64,000 nt of DNA from a candidate division KSB1 bacterium (GCA_016214895.1 JACRMR010000012.1:62001-126000); one strand, 5' to 3'. Counted from the first letter of the stretch, positions 15,905 to 24,902 are shown. A program made the numbers and translations. The notes: generated by a model from the sequence alone, not told the origin.

Positions 15905-17110
15905 CTACTTGATCGCGCCGATCATGTCGAACATCGGCAGGTACATCGACACGAGCAGACCGCCGATTACTCCGCCCATCAGCACAATCACAACCGGTTC
16001 GATCAACGACGTCATCGCGGACACCGCCGCATCCACTTCCTCGTCGTAGAAGTCCGCGATCTTCCCCAACATCTCCGCCAAGCGCCCCGTCTGTTCGCCC
16101 ACCGAGACGAGTTGGACCACCATCGGCGGGAACACACCCGTCTCCATCAGCGGTTGCGATATCGTCTTGCCTTCGGCGATGGCCTTGCGGATCCGGTCGA
16201 TTGCCGCCTGTATGACCATGTTGCCTGACGTCTTCGCGGTAATTTCCAATCCGTTCATGATCGGGACACCCGACGAAATCAACACGCCCAACGTGCGCGA
16301 GAAACGTGCGACGGCCGTCTTCCGGATGACATTCCCGATCACCGGGGTTTTCAACAGCAACTTGTCAACGGCACGCTTCCCGTTCTCCGTCCGATGCCAC
16401 TTCTTGAACAGGAAGAAGCCAATGATTGCAAGTCCGACTCCCGGCAAAAACGTGACCCGCACAAAATCGGAGAGCGCCAACACGAATTTTGTCGGCCCGG
16501 GCAGGTCCGCACCCAGGTCCTTGAACATCTTTGCGAACACCGGAATCACTTTGATCAGTAGGAACACCGTCGCACCGATCGCGACGCACGCGATCACCGC
16601 CGGATAGATCATCGCGCCCTTCACCTTCCGCTGCAAGGCGTCCGCCTTCTCCAGATAGACCGCCAAGCGCTGGAAGATTCCCGGCAGCGAGCCTGAGGTC
16701 TCGCCCGCCGCGACCATGTGCACGAACAAATTGTCGAACGCGTGCTTCTGGCGGCCCATCGCCTCGGCCAGCGAAGCACCGCCCGAGACCGCGCTGTGAA
16801 CTTCAGCGATCGCCCGGCGGAATGACTTGTTCTTCATCTGGTCCGCCAAAATCTGCAAGCACGTATCGATCGGAAGTCCGGCATTGATCATGGTCCCGAA
16901 CAACCGCGCGAAGATCTTCAGGTCTTTCACGCCAATCCGCGTCTTGAGGCCCACGCCCAGCGCGATGTCTTTCGGCTTCGCCTTAACGTCGGTGACTACT
17001 ACCTTGCGTTGTCGCAGCTTGGCAACGGCCTCGTCTTTGGTCCGCGCTTCGATCTCCCCGTTGATCGTCTTTGACCCGCCGGACCGCCCGGCATATATGA
17101 ACACTGGCAT
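15905..17110 (-). CDS. pilC: Type IV pilus inner-membrane platform protein PilC
   Basis: A 401-residue GspF/PilC family protein with two repeated T2SSF domains. The first cytoplasmic domain (about 65-190) contains LKIFARLFGTMINAGLPI; the second (about 270-390) contains FSRTLGVLISSGVPIMNGLE and SVGEQTGRLAEMLGKIADFY. Three membrane helices lie near 170-195, 220-240 and 375-395. PilC couples the cytoplasmic ATPases PilB and PilT to pilin addition or removal. It follows pilT in the operon and precedes pilS. Confidence 0.95.
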   Translation of the reverse strand: MPVFIYAGRSGGSKTINGEIEARTKDEAVAKLRQRKVVVTDVKAKPKDIALGVGLKTRIGVKDLKIFARLFGTMINAGLPIDTCLQILADQMKNKSFRRAIAEVHSAVSGGASLAEAMGRQKHAFDNLFVHMVAAGETSGSLPGIFQRLAVYLEKADALQRKVKGAMIYPAVIACVAIGATVFLLIKVIPVFAKMFKDLGADLPGPTKFVLALSDFVRVTFLPGVGLAIIGFFLFKKWHRTENGKRAVDKLLLKTPVIGNVIRKTAVARFSRTLGVLISSGVPIMNGLEITAKTSGNMVIQAAIDRIRKAIAEGKTISQPLMETGVFPPMVVQLVSVGEQTGRLAEMLGKIADFYDEEVDAAVSAMTSLIEPVVIVLMGGVIGGLLVSMYLPMFDMIGAIK

Positions 17111-17130
17111 GGCGCGTCCTATCTACTTGG

Positions 17131-18273
17131 TTAACGATTCCACTGATTGGCTAATGAGCGCGCGCGATCCGTCGGTGCCGCTTTGCCCATTCCCATCATC
17201 CGCTCAAGCTCCTCCGGAATGTTCGAGGCGCTGATCGCCCGCTCCGGCGTCACCAGACCCGATGTCACCAGGTCCAACAGTGACATGTTCATCGTTTGCA
17301 TGCCGTACTTCTGCGACACCTGCAGAACTCCGTACATCTCATGCACCTTGTTCTCGCGTACCAACGCGCGAATTGCCGGAGTGCACATCATCACTTCCGC
17401 CGCCAGCACGACGCCGCCGCCGGTCTTCCGCGGCAACAGCTTCTGCGTCATCACCGCCTCCAGCGACAACGACAACTGCGCTCGCACCTGCGCCTGCTGA
17501 TGAGGCGGGAACACGTCAATAATGCGATTCACCGACTCCGTCGCCGAGTTCGTGTGCAGCGTCGCAAATACCAAATGCCCGGTCTCCGCCGCCGACAGCG
17601 CCGCCTGAATCGTCTCCAGATCGCGCATCTCACCCACCATGATCACGTCCGGATCCTGACGCAATACGTACTTCAAGGCCGTAGCGAAACTGCGCGTGTC
17701 CGCCCCCACCTCGCGCTGGTTCACCAGCCCCTGCTTGTGCGTGTGAATATACTCGACCGGATCCTCAATCGTAATGATATGCACCGGACGCTCCGTATTG
17801 ATCCGGTCGACCATCGCCGCCAAGGACGTGGACTTTCCCGATCCCGTCGGCCCCGTCACCAGAATAATGCCCTTCGGCTTATTCGGAAACTGCGCGCAAA
17901 TCTTCGGCAGCTTCAACTGCTCCATCGGCGGAATCCGAAACGGAATCGCGCGAACCACCGTGGACAACGAACCGCGCTGAAAGAACACGTTGCCGCGGAA
18001 CCGCGACAAGCCGTCAATGCCAAACGCAAAGTCCACTTCAAGATCCAGCTCGAGTTTCTTCTGCTGCTTGTCCGTCAGAATGCTGTACGCCAGCGCCTTG
18101 CATTGATCCGGGGTCATGGCGTCATACTTCAGACTGCGGATTTGCTGGTCCACGCGGATTCGCGGCGGACTGTTGACCGTCAAGTGCAAGTCACTGCCGC
18201 GACCGTCTATTAACTCCTGCAACAACTGCCGAATGTCAAGCCGCGCCGGCGTTCCTGTTTGAGTGTCCGTCAT
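17131..18273 (-). CDS. pilT: Pilus retraction ATPase PilT
   Basis: A 380-residue PilT/VirB11-type ATPase. The N-terminal domain has GRGSDLHLTVNSPPRIRVD. The core has Walker A GPTGSGKS, the Asp box ITIEDPVEYIH, Walker B DVIMVGEMRDLET and the His box TGHLVFATLHTNSA. The AIRNLIRE motif needed for retraction in classical PilT appears as the variant AIRALVREN. GAGGAG lies 7 nt before the ATG. It is encoded between the cyclase-like gene and pilC. Family knowledge: it depolymerises pili, powering twitching. Confidence 0.95.
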   Translation of the reverse strand: MTDTQTGTPARLDIRQLLQELIDGRGSDLHLTVNSPPRIRVDQQIRSLKYDAMTPDQCKALAYSILTDKQQKKLELDLEVDFAFGIDGLSRFRGNVFFQRGSLSTVVRAIPFRIPPMEQLKLPKICAQFPNKPKGIILVTGPTGSGKSTSLAAMVDRINTERPVHIITIEDPVEYIHTHKQGLVNQREVGADTRSFATALKYVLRQDPDVIMVGEMRDLETIQAALSAAETGHLVFATLHTNSATESVNRIIDVFPPHQQAQVRAQLSLSLEAVMTQKLLPRKTGGGVVLAAEVMMCTPAIRALVRENKVHEMYGVLQVSQKYGMQTMNMSLLDLVTSGLVTPERAISASNIPEELERMMGMGKAAPTDRARSLANQWNR

Positions 18274-18282
18274 CTATACTCC

Positions 18283-19188
18283 TCATTGTGCTTCGAGATC
18301 ATACCGAATCAACGCCAGACCGTGGGTGCTCAAGACGCGCTTCAGGCTCTCCATCCGGTCGCTGAAATCCCGGGCCGCGATCTTCTCGCTGTAGTTCACA
18401 TTCTTGCTCTCGCCCGGGTCAAACGCCTGCAAGGTCAGGTCCGTGATCGCGCCGGCAATCCCGCCGGATGCGGCGCGCAGCGGATCCGCTTCCAGGTGCC
18501 GCAGATCATACTTGATCGTCCCGCAACCGGACCGCGACACCATTTCCACGAATTCCTGCAACGCCGAATTGTCGAACCGGTCCGCCTTCGACCCGATCAA
18601 CTCCGGTGTCGCACGGTAAATGTGTTGGCCGTCGATGTCGAACGCCATGCGCATCGACGCCTGCCGCCCCGGCCACTTCGCCGACGTCGCCTCATCCATC
18701 AAAATCACGCCGTTCGCGCTGCGCCACGCGCATTCATTCGCCCGCCGCACGGTCGCCGATGACCGCACGCTCCGCGGAGCGCCCGGCCCCAGCGTGTCCT
18801 CGCCGCTCGCCACTCCCAACTTGAGACCAATCTTGTACGATTCCGATTCGCCGCGACCGTTGAATTCCGGCAGACCTGCATACAACGCCGCGCAGCTCCG
18901 GCTGGTTTGCTCAATCTCGTTGAACAGCATCAAACAGCGCTCCGGCGAAAACGCCAGCAGGGTTCCCCCCCCCACCGCCGCGCTCTCGGTCATCAGACGC
19001 CGCAGGTCGCGCGCCAGCGACGCCAAAGATACGGCCGGATGCTGGAGCAGCACCGGCCGATCCGTGTGCACGGAGAGCACGCTGTACTGCCGCGTGTACG
19101 GCTGCTTGTGGCGCTCGATCTCTTCCTCAAGGAACATCAGCTCCTCGAGCGTCAAGCTGTTCATAAAGAGGGATAGTCGTGATCTCAT
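18283..19188 (-). CDS. Degenerate class III nucleotidyl-cyclase-like protein in the pil operon
   Basis: A 301-residue soluble protein. Residues about 35-195 follow the fold pattern of a class III adenylate/guanylate cyclase homology domain: VLSVHTD at the first strand, AAVGGGTLLAFSPE where cyclases have a GDxxLAxF loop, YKIGLKLGVASGE, then TVRRANECAW and GVILMDEATS. The two metal-binding Asp residues are not seen in these positions, so catalysis is unlikely; this is my alignment by eye. Residues 200-301 match nothing I recognise. It lies between pilB and pilT with gaps of only 9-15 bp, suggesting a role in pilus motor control. Confidence 0.6.
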   Translation of the reverse strand: MRSRLSLFMNSLTLEELMFLEEEIERHKQPYTRQYSVLSVHTDRPVLLQHPAVSLASLARDLRRLMTESAAVGGGTLLAFSPERCLMLFNEIEQTSRSCAALYAGLPEFNGRGESESYKIGLKLGVASGEDTLGPGAPRSVRSSATVRRANECAWRSANGVILMDEATSAKWPGRQASMRMAFDIDGQHIYRATPELIGSKADRFDNSALQEFVEMVSRSGCGTIKYDLRHLEADPLRAASGGIAGAITDLTLQAFDPGESKNVNYSEKIAARDFSDRMESLKRVLSTHGLALIRYDLEAQ

Positions 19189-19203
19189 AGCTCTCCGGCC
19201 TGG

Positions 19204-20898
19204 TCAGAATTCGCCCGTGACGCGCAGAACTTCCTCGATCGTGGTAACCCCGCGCTCAAATTTCGCGATGGCGCTCTTCCGCAGCGTCAACATCCCGTCC
19301 TCCACCGCCGCCGCCTCGAGTTCCGCCGTATTCTTGCTGTCCAGAATCATCGTCCGGAGCCGCGGCGTGATTGGCATCACCTCGTAGATGCCGGTGCGCC
19401 CGCGATAGCCCGTGTTGTTGCACTCCACGCAGCCGGCCCCGCGATAGTAAACGTGACCCTTGTTCTTCGCCGGATCCAGACCGATTTCCGACAGCGCCTC
19501 CGGATGCACCTCAAACGGTGACTTGCACTTGCTGCAGATCTTCCGCACCAACCGCTGCGCGCAAATCAGATTCACCGACGACGACACCAGAAATCGCTCG
19601 ATCCCCATGTCGATCAGGCGCGAGATGGTTGCCGCCGCGGAATTCGTGTGCAGCGTCGACAGCACAAGATGCCCCGTGAGCGCCGCGCGCACCGCGATCG
19701 AACCCGTTTCCAAATCGCGAATCTCGCCGATCATGATGATGTCCGGGTCCTGGCGCAGGAAGGCGCGCAACGCGGAGGCGAAGGACATCCCGACTTCGTC
19801 CCTCACCAGCACCTGATTCAGCCCCGCAAAGTTGTACTCGACCGGGTCCTCGGCGCTCATCGTGTTCACCGTCGGGACGTTGAGCTTGGCCAGCACGCTG
19901 TAAAGCGTCGTCGTCTTGCCCGAGCCCGTCGGTCCGGTGACCAGAATCATCCCGTAGGGCGAGCGGATGGCGCGGGCGAAATCATCCAACGACTTCTCCT
20001 CGAAACCGAACGTGGACAGGTCCAACGTCAAATTCGACTTGTCAAGGATTCGCATCACCACCTTCTCGCCGAACATCGTGGGCAGCGTGGACACGCGCAG
20101 GTCGATCGTACGATCCGGCAGCCGCATCTTGATATGACCGTCCTGCGGCACCCGGCGCTCGGCGATGTTTAAATTCGCCATGATCTTGAGCCGCGACGTG
20201 ATCGCGCTCCGCATATGCTGCGGCGGCGACATCACTTCCTGCAGCATGCCGTCGATCCGAAAGCGCACGCGCAACATGGTCTCATAGGGCTCAAAGTGAA
20301 TATCCGAGGCTCCGCGCTGAACCGCGTCGGCGATAATGCCATCGACCAGCTTGACAATGGGCGCAGCCTCCAGATCCTCCTTCAGCTTGTCAACTTCGGA
20401 GTCCTGTCCCTGCTGCACCACCTCCAGCCCCACGTCATCCCCCATGTCCTTGAGAATCCGGTCGAGCGTCCCCCCCATCTGATAGTGGGTCTCAATCGCC
20501 CGCAGGAATCCCGTCTCGGTGACCACGATCGGCTGCACGTTGCACCCGGAGATGAACTTAATATCTTCCAACACGAAGTCGATCGAGGGGTCCACCAGCG
20601 CGACCTGGATCGTCTTCCCGGTCTTCTTGATCGGGAGCGCCTGAAATTTCTGGATGAACTCCGGTGACAATAACTTGCGGACCTGCTCCGGAATGTCCAG
20701 GCCTGACAGGTCCGCACGCGGCATGTCGTAGTAGCTGCTCAGGAAATCGGCGATCTGGTCCTCGCTGATCACGCCCAGCTTCGACAGCTCCGTGACCACC
20801 GTGTTGCCTGAGTCCTTTTGCCGCGACTTAAACAGCAGGAACTGTTCCTGCGTGATCAAGTTGTTGTTCAGTAGCAGACTTGGAATTCGCGAACTCAT
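19204..20898 (-). CDS. pilB: Pilus extension ATPase PilB
   Basis: A 564-residue GspE/PilB family protein. The MshEN (GspII_E_N) domain is at about 1-150, a region that in some relatives binds c-di-GMP. The ATPase core carries Walker A GPTGSGKTT, the Asp box SAEDPVEYNFAG, Walker B DIIMIGEIRDLET and the His box TGHLVLSTLHTNSA. The C-terminal zinc motif reads CSKCKSPF...CVECNNTG. It drives pilus polymerisation. It is first in the operon with pilT, pilC, pilS and pilR and has a sigma-54 promoter 70-85 bp upstream. Confidence 0.95.
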   Translation of the reverse strand: MSSRIPSLLLNNNLITQEQFLLFKSRQKDSGNTVVTELSKLGVISEDQIADFLSSYYDMPRADLSGLDIPEQVRKLLSPEFIQKFQALPIKKTGKTIQVALVDPSIDFVLEDIKFISGCNVQPIVVTETGFLRAIETHYQMGGTLDRILKDMGDDVGLEVVQQGQDSEVDKLKEDLEAAPIVKLVDGIIADAVQRGASDIHFEPYETMLRVRFRIDGMLQEVMSPPQHMRSAITSRLKIMANLNIAERRVPQDGHIKMRLPDRTIDLRVSTLPTMFGEKVVMRILDKSNLTLDLSTFGFEEKSLDDFARAIRSPYGMILVTGPTGSGKTTTLYSVLAKLNVPTVNTMSAEDPVEYNFAGLNQVLVRDEVGMSFASALRAFLRQDPDIIMIGEIRDLETGSIAVRAALTGHLVLSTLHTNSAAATISRLIDMGIERFLVSSSVNLICAQRLVRKICSKCKSPFEVHPEALSEIGLDPAKNKGHVYYRGAGCVECNNTGYRGRTGIYEVMPITPRLRTMILDSKNTAELEAAAVEDGMLTLRKSAIAKFERGVTTIEEVLRVTGEF

Positions 20899-20966
20899 CC
20901 GCGGGTCTTTTTCCTTCAGTTTCCGGCAGTTTCATTGCAATTCGCCCATTCAGCATGTCGCGGATT

Positions 20967-20982
20967 TGCAAATCGCATGCCG
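20967..20982 (-). promoter_or_regulatory. Sigma-54 promoter of the pilB-pilR operon
   Basis: Minus-strand reading is CGGCATGCGATTTGCA, with GG and GC separated by exactly 10 bp. It matches TGGCACG-N4-TTGCW apart from the first T and one C. Predicted start of transcription is near 20956, giving a leader of about 58 nt before the pilB ATG, almost the same geometry as at pilA. Confidence 0.8.
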
Positions 20983-21125
20983 AGCGGGACAGTCGAATTC
21001 GAAATCAGGCAGGATGCCGTTGCAATTCGCAAACAGCGGCGCCACCGTCGGACAAGTGACACGCTTCCGCTGGCTTCGGCTATGAACTCCGGTGCGGAGC
21101 TTGACGACGCTAAACACGGATGCTC

Positions 21126-21163
21126 TGAAAAAACAAACGGCCTGAGCACAAAGCTCAAGCCGT
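21126..21163 (-). terminator. Rho-independent terminator after ychF
   Basis: On the minus strand an 11-bp stem (21137-21147 with 21153-21163, one mismatch) and 5-nt loop is followed by TTTGTTTTTTC. It lies about 50 bp past the ychF stop and before the pilB promoter. A second, GC-only palindrome at 21176-21192 sits between it and the gene. Confidence 0.85.
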
Positions 21164-21211
21164 CTTGAAGTCCGACCGCGGCTCCGCCGCGGATGCCGAA
21201 TTCCCGCGATG

Positions 21212-22291
21212 CTAACCGCTGTGACGAATCACAAGGATATCCCCGTCCTTGATCGGGTATTCCTTGCCTTCCAGCCTGACCAGTCCTTTCGCCCGGCAGC
21301 CCGCATAACCGCCCTCCCGCACAAAATCATCGTAATTGACAACTTCCGCACGAATGAACCCTTTCGCGAGATCGGTGTGAATCACCCCGGCGGCGTCCAG
21401 CGCACTGTCGCCCTTGTGGATCGACCACCCGCGCGATTCCTTGTCGCCTGTCGTCAAGAAACTCTGTAGTCCCAGCAGCGCGTAGCTCGCTCGCAAGACG
21501 CGATCCCGCGCGAGTTCTTCCACTCCGAGGTCGGACATGAATGCGGCCTGCGATTCACTGTCAAGTCCCGCAATCTCAGCCTCGACCAGCGCCGACAAGG
21601 CGATCGCCTGGATGCCGTGCGCCGCAAGCGCGCCGTTCAAGGCCGCGAGCGAAGAGTTGATCTGCTGCAAACGGTCGTCCGCAGCGTTGACGATGGCCAG
21701 CAACGGCTTCTCCGACAGGAACTGATACCCGCGAAGCGCCTTCTTGTCGTGTGCGTCAAGCGTCAGCAGCCGTAGCGGCTGCCCCGTTTGCAACAGCTCC
21801 AGGCCCCGGTGCAGCAGCTCCGCCTCGTGCTTCTCGTCCGGCGTCGCGGCTTTCACCCGCCGCTGTTTCTCCAGTCGGGAGAGCTTGTTCTCCAGCACAA
21901 CCAGGTCCGCAAAGACCAGCTCATCCTGAATCGCGAGGATGTCCCGCTGCGGGTTGAGTTCGCGGGCCGCCGAATCCTCACCGAACGCACGGACTACCGT
22001 GAGTAGGGCATCGCTGTTCTTCACGCCGCCCTCAATGGCCGCCGCGAACCACTCCGTCTTCGATCCGCCGTGCTCGATACCCGGCGTGTCCACGTACTCC
22101 ACGGTCACATAGACCGTCTTCTTGGACTGTGACATCTCGGAGAGCTTGTCCACGCGGCGGTCCGGGACATCCGTGACCGCGTGCTGAACCTCGCGCTTGA
22201 AAGACGCGGCAGGATCGTGCGCGGTGCCGGTCAGCAAGTGAAACGTCGTCGTCTTGCCCGACTGTGGCGGGCCGATAATTCCGATATTCAT
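21212..22291 (-). CDS. ychF: YchF/OLA1-type Obg-family P-loop NTPase
   Basis: A 359-residue protein close to the usual YchF length. G1 is GPPQSGKTT, G3 is DTPG, the central part is a helical coiled domain (FADLVVLENKLSRLEKQRR), and a TGS domain ends the protein (residues about 275-359, DFVREGGYAGCRAKG). YchF proteins prefer ATP because their G4 motif is NxxE; here the corresponding motif appears to be NAAD. They associate with ribosomes and stress responses. The gene is followed by a strong terminator and appears monocistronic. Confidence 0.9.
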   Translation of the reverse strand: MNIGIIGPPQSGKTTTFHLLTGTAHDPAASFKREVQHAVTDVPDRRVDKLSEMSQSKKTVYVTVEYVDTPGIEHGGSKTEWFAAAIEGGVKNSDALLTVVRAFGEDSAARELNPQRDILAIQDELVFADLVVLENKLSRLEKQRRVKAATPDEKHEAELLHRGLELLQTGQPLRLLTLDAHDKKALRGYQFLSEKPLLAIVNAADDRLQQINSSLAALNGALAAHGIQAIALSALVEAEIAGLDSESQAAFMSDLGVEELARDRVLRASYALLGLQSFLTTGDKESRGWSIHKGDSALDAAGVIHTDLAKGFIRAEVVNYDDFVREGGYAGCRAKGLVRLEGKEYPIKDGDILVIRHSG

Positions 22292-22313
22292 GAGCAGGTG
22301 CAGAGATTAGAAG

Positions 22314-22340
22314 TGAAAAAGCCCGCAGCAAAGCGGGCTT
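22314..22340 (-). terminator. Rho-independent terminator
   Basis: Perfect 8-bp stem AAGCCCGC/GCGGGCTT with a 6-nt loop, followed on the minus strand by a run of five T residues. It closes the transcript of the small exported protein gene that ends at 22363 and separates it from ychF. Confidence 0.92.
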
Positions 22341-22362
22341 ACCACATACCACCGGCAAAGAA

Positions 22363-22791
22363 CTACTCGCACAGATTCGCGAGGCGAAGATAGTCGTGTT
22401 CGACATCCTTCATCGTCTGATAGACGACCGGCGAGGAACCGCCGAACGCCTGCTCCCGCAGTTTCGCGCAGTGCGAAACCAGATCATGCGCGGCGCGATT
22501 GAAGTGTTTGCGCAAGTCGCCGTCGTCGGAATTCCACGAACCCCGGACCTGCTTCGACAGCCGATACATGTTGTCGGCATGCTCGCGAAGGTATGCCGAC
22601 TCGGCCGACCCGCGCGCCTCCAGCATCGGGATAAACACCTCGTGGAAGCTCTTCAGCTCGTCCGGAGCGTTGTCCGGGACATAGTGGGCATCGATCCAGG
22701 TGTAGCCCCAGTCGGGCTTATCTTCGGCGCGCGCGCCGCCGACGAACAGCGCCACGAATATGATGAGCAGCAGGGGTAGAAAACGACGCAT
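22363..22791 (-). CDS. Small exported protein, unknown function
   Basis: A 142-residue protein with a signal peptide (MRRFLPLLLIIFVALFVGGARA). The mature part is helical with conserved-looking positions for a cytochrome-c'-like or DUF-type four-helix bundle: WIDAHYVPDNAPDELKSFHE, YLREHADNMYRLSKQV, and SHCAKLREQAFGG near the C-terminus. It ends in a single cysteine. No family is recognised with certainty. A longer frame exists upstream but the signal peptide fixes the ATG at 22791, preceded by GAGGG. It is transcribed toward a strong terminator. Confidence 0.75.
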   Translation of the reverse strand: MRRFLPLLLIIFVALFVGGARAEDKPDWGYTWIDAHYVPDNAPDELKSFHEVFIPMLEARGSAESAYLREHADNMYRLSKQVRGSWNSDDGDLRKHFNRAAHDLVSHCAKLREQAFGGSSPVVYQTMKDVEHDYLRLANLCE

Positions 22792-22920
22792 GTGTGAAAC
22801 CCTCGTGTGCGAATGCGGAGCTGACTGCACTACAGACCAGCGGGTCAGTGTCGATAGGGTCAGAAGATACAAAGGCTTTTGTACTTTTGCAAGCCCTAAT
22901 ACCCGGTTCAACCGCAAGTT

Positions 22921-23937
22921 TCAGGCCGTGGCCGGCGCCGGCGCCGCGGCGGCGGCAACGCCCAGCCGATCTGACGCCCCGGTCAGCGCGGTTTCCAGGG
23001 AAACGATCGCCACCTCGCACATCTCCGGAGTCGGCTCCTGGGTTGTGATCCGCTGCAGCCACAACCCCGGCTGGATCAAGGCCCAAACCAGCCGGTTTTC
23101 GACGTGCCTGGCCGAGAATTTGAGGAATTCATAAGACAGGCCCGCCACCAGCGGGATCAGCGGCAGGTGGACGAGAAACCGCACCAGCACATTCGGATAC
23201 TGACCAAACAGCGCGACGACGAGGCTGTCCACGATAACGAAGAAGATGATCGCCGACAGGGCCACGATCAGCAGAAAGCTCGTCCCGCAGCGGGGGTGGA
23301 AGCGCGTCCGGCGGTTGACAGCGTCGGGATCCAGTTTGATCTTCTCCTCGAAGGCCACGATCGTCTTGTGCTCAGACCCGTGGTACTGAAACACGCGGTG
23401 GATCTCCTTCCACCGCGAAATCGCCCACAGGTACACCAGCAGGATCGTGATGCGGATGCCGCCCGCGATCAGGTGAAATGGCAGCTGCGAGCCGTCCGCG
23501 CCCAGCGTCCAGCGGGCGACCCAGTACGGGAAGTACATGAACAGCACAAGCCCGAATCCAAAAGCGGCGGCCAACGACAGCATTGTGAGCGCCCGGTGCT
23601 TCCAGCTCGTGTGATCCGGGAGCTGCTCGTCCCCGGTCATTTGCTGCTGGGCCGACCAGTTCAGGGCGTCGGTGCCGATCTTGAGCGCCTCAATCATTCC
23701 GGCCGCTCCGCGAATCACCGGCCACCCAAGCCATTTGATTCGCTTGCCGATGCCGACATAGGGATAGCAGCGAACCACAATCCCGCCATCGGGCTTGCGC
23801 GCCGCCATGGCGATGCGGGTCGGGCTGCGCATCATCACCCCCTCGATTAGCGCCTGGCCTCCCATGGCCAGTTCTGCCGAGAGTTCGTGGCGATCGGGTT
23901 CGGGTGCGTTCGTGAATTTTCCGTTGGTATCAGTCAT
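22921..23937 (-). CDS. DUF1385 (YqhQ-like) membrane protein
   Basis: A 338-residue integral membrane protein with the DUF1385 opening motif GGQALIEGVMMRSP and the conserved HGSEHKTI (YHGSEHKTIVAFEE) and RRTRFHPRCGTSFL blocks. Five or six hydrophobic helices follow (about 130-160, 175-195, 235-285). The function of the family is unproven; it is often found near rpmE and prfA, as here with rpmE 70 bp upstream. The ATG at 23937 is used; a TTG seven codons earlier is also possible because no strong ribosome site separates them. Confidence 0.9.
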   Translation of the reverse strand: MTDTNGKFTNAPEPDRHELSAELAMGGQALIEGVMMRSPTRIAMAARKPDGGIVVRCYPYVGIGKRIKWLGWPVIRGAAGMIEALKIGTDALNWSAQQQMTGDEQLPDHTSWKHRALTMLSLAAAFGFGLVLFMYFPYWVARWTLGADGSQLPFHLIAGGIRITILLVYLWAISRWKEIHRVFQYHGSEHKTIVAFEEKIKLDPDAVNRRTRFHPRCGTSFLLIVALSAIIFFVIVDSLVVALFGQYPNVLVRFLVHLPLIPLVAGLSYEFLKFSARHVENRLVWALIQPGLWLQRITTQEPTPEMCEVAIVSLETALTGASDRLGVAAAAAPAPATA

Positions 23938-24010
23938 TTTTGCAACCCGGGTAAGCAAGAGGCGGCACCGGATGGATGCCGCCCTCGTAAACCGTCATGG
24001 GGAGCCTGAA

Positions 24011-24223
24011 TCAGGCTGACGCCTTCTTGTACTTCTTCAGGAACTTGTCCACGCGACCCGCCGTATCGACCAGCTTCTGCTGACCAGTAAAGAACGGATG
24101 GCAAGCTGAACAAATTTCTACCTTTACCTTGTCTGTTTTCTGCGTCGAGCGAGTCTGGAAACTGCTCCCGCACGCGCACTCGACAGTCACAAGATGGTAG
24201 CCGGGATGGAACTTCTCTTTCAT
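24011..24223 (-). CDS. rpmE: 50S ribosomal protein L31
   Basis: A 70-residue L31 starting [20 protein letters not shown]. Cysteines in CAC and [12 protein letters not shown] show the zinc-binding (C+) form. GAGGAGAGAGG before the ATG at 24223 and a strong sigma-70 promoter support this start over a longer frame. The normal length is 65-90 residues. Confidence 0.97.
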   Translation of the reverse strand: MKEKFHPGYHLVTVECACGSSFQTRSTQKTDKVKVEICSACHPFFTGQQKLVDTAGRVDKFLKKYKKASA

Positions 24224-24248
24224 GGCCTCTCTCCTCAGTTGAACCCTA

Positions 24249-24277
24249 AATATACGAAACTCAAGCGGGTGAGTCAA
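24249..24277 (-). promoter_or_regulatory. Sigma-70 promoter of rpmE
   Basis: On the minus strand TTGACT (24272-24277) is followed after exactly 17 bp by TATATT (24249-24254). The start of transcription would be near 24242, about 20 nt before the rpmE ATG. Both boxes are close to consensus. Confidence 0.85.
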
Positions 24278-24602
24278 GCTCCGGGGCAGAGCGGTTACTC
24301 GGGTACGTGGCTCGCGGTTCCCGGCAGGGATGAGGGCTGAAGGATGAGCGATGCGGGATGAAGTAGATCGGGGATGGCGTACAAAAACAATTTTGACCGA
24401 ACGAACTGGTTAACTCATTGTAATACTTTTCGCTTATCTGTTTGTCCGGGACGACCGAATGCGGCGAGCATGGAGACAACGGTACTGGCGGTTTGGGTAA
24501 AGAAGAGGACCATTCTGGGCACTCATGAACGGCAGCTCTGCAAAGATCTCTCAGAGCCAAGCCCTGCCGAAATGCGCTGACAGTGGGCTGACAGCGAGGC
24601 AT

Positions 24603-24900
24603 GGATCATGATCAATTGCCCTAAATATACTACCGAAATTTTATGAAGTCAGAAAGAACTTTTATAAAAGCAACAAATAGTTGAACATAAAGGAGTTGCA
24701 CGGAGCTATGATGACTCTAAAGCATTGAACGTAATCGAGTTATCTGCTCAGGTTTACGGGTCAGGAATGCGGTCGGAGCGGTAGCGCGAGAGGACGAAAT
24801 ACGTAAACCGAAATTGCTGAACCGGGCACTCAGGAATGGAAGTCACGCGGCGGGCAGAGTCCCAAGTACTTGCCAGATCAGACAATGTCTCACTATGCGC
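24603..24900. other. Long AT-rich intergenic stretch with an unexplained structured segment
   Basis: No convincing gene is seen between rpmE and tRNA-Pro (24278-24935). The first part (24600-24720) is AT-rich. Within 24751-24809 an 8-bp perfect stem (GGTTTACG with CGTAAACC) encloses 43 nt, and the 9-mer TCAGGAATG occurs at 24761 and again at 24830. I tested by eye for SRP, RNase P, tmRNA and 6S motifs and found none. Confidence 0.35.
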
Positions 24901-24902
24901 AC

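Noticed and set aside
24374-24580. Small 68-codon gene in the rpmE/tRNA-Pro gap
   Set aside because: No ribosome site, no recognisable sequence, and overlapping frames on the other strand of similar quality.
24690-24880. SRP RNA, RNase P RNA or tmRNA
   Set aside because: None of the diagnostic sequences (GGAA tetraloop block, GAGGAAAGTCC, tRNA-like ends) is present.
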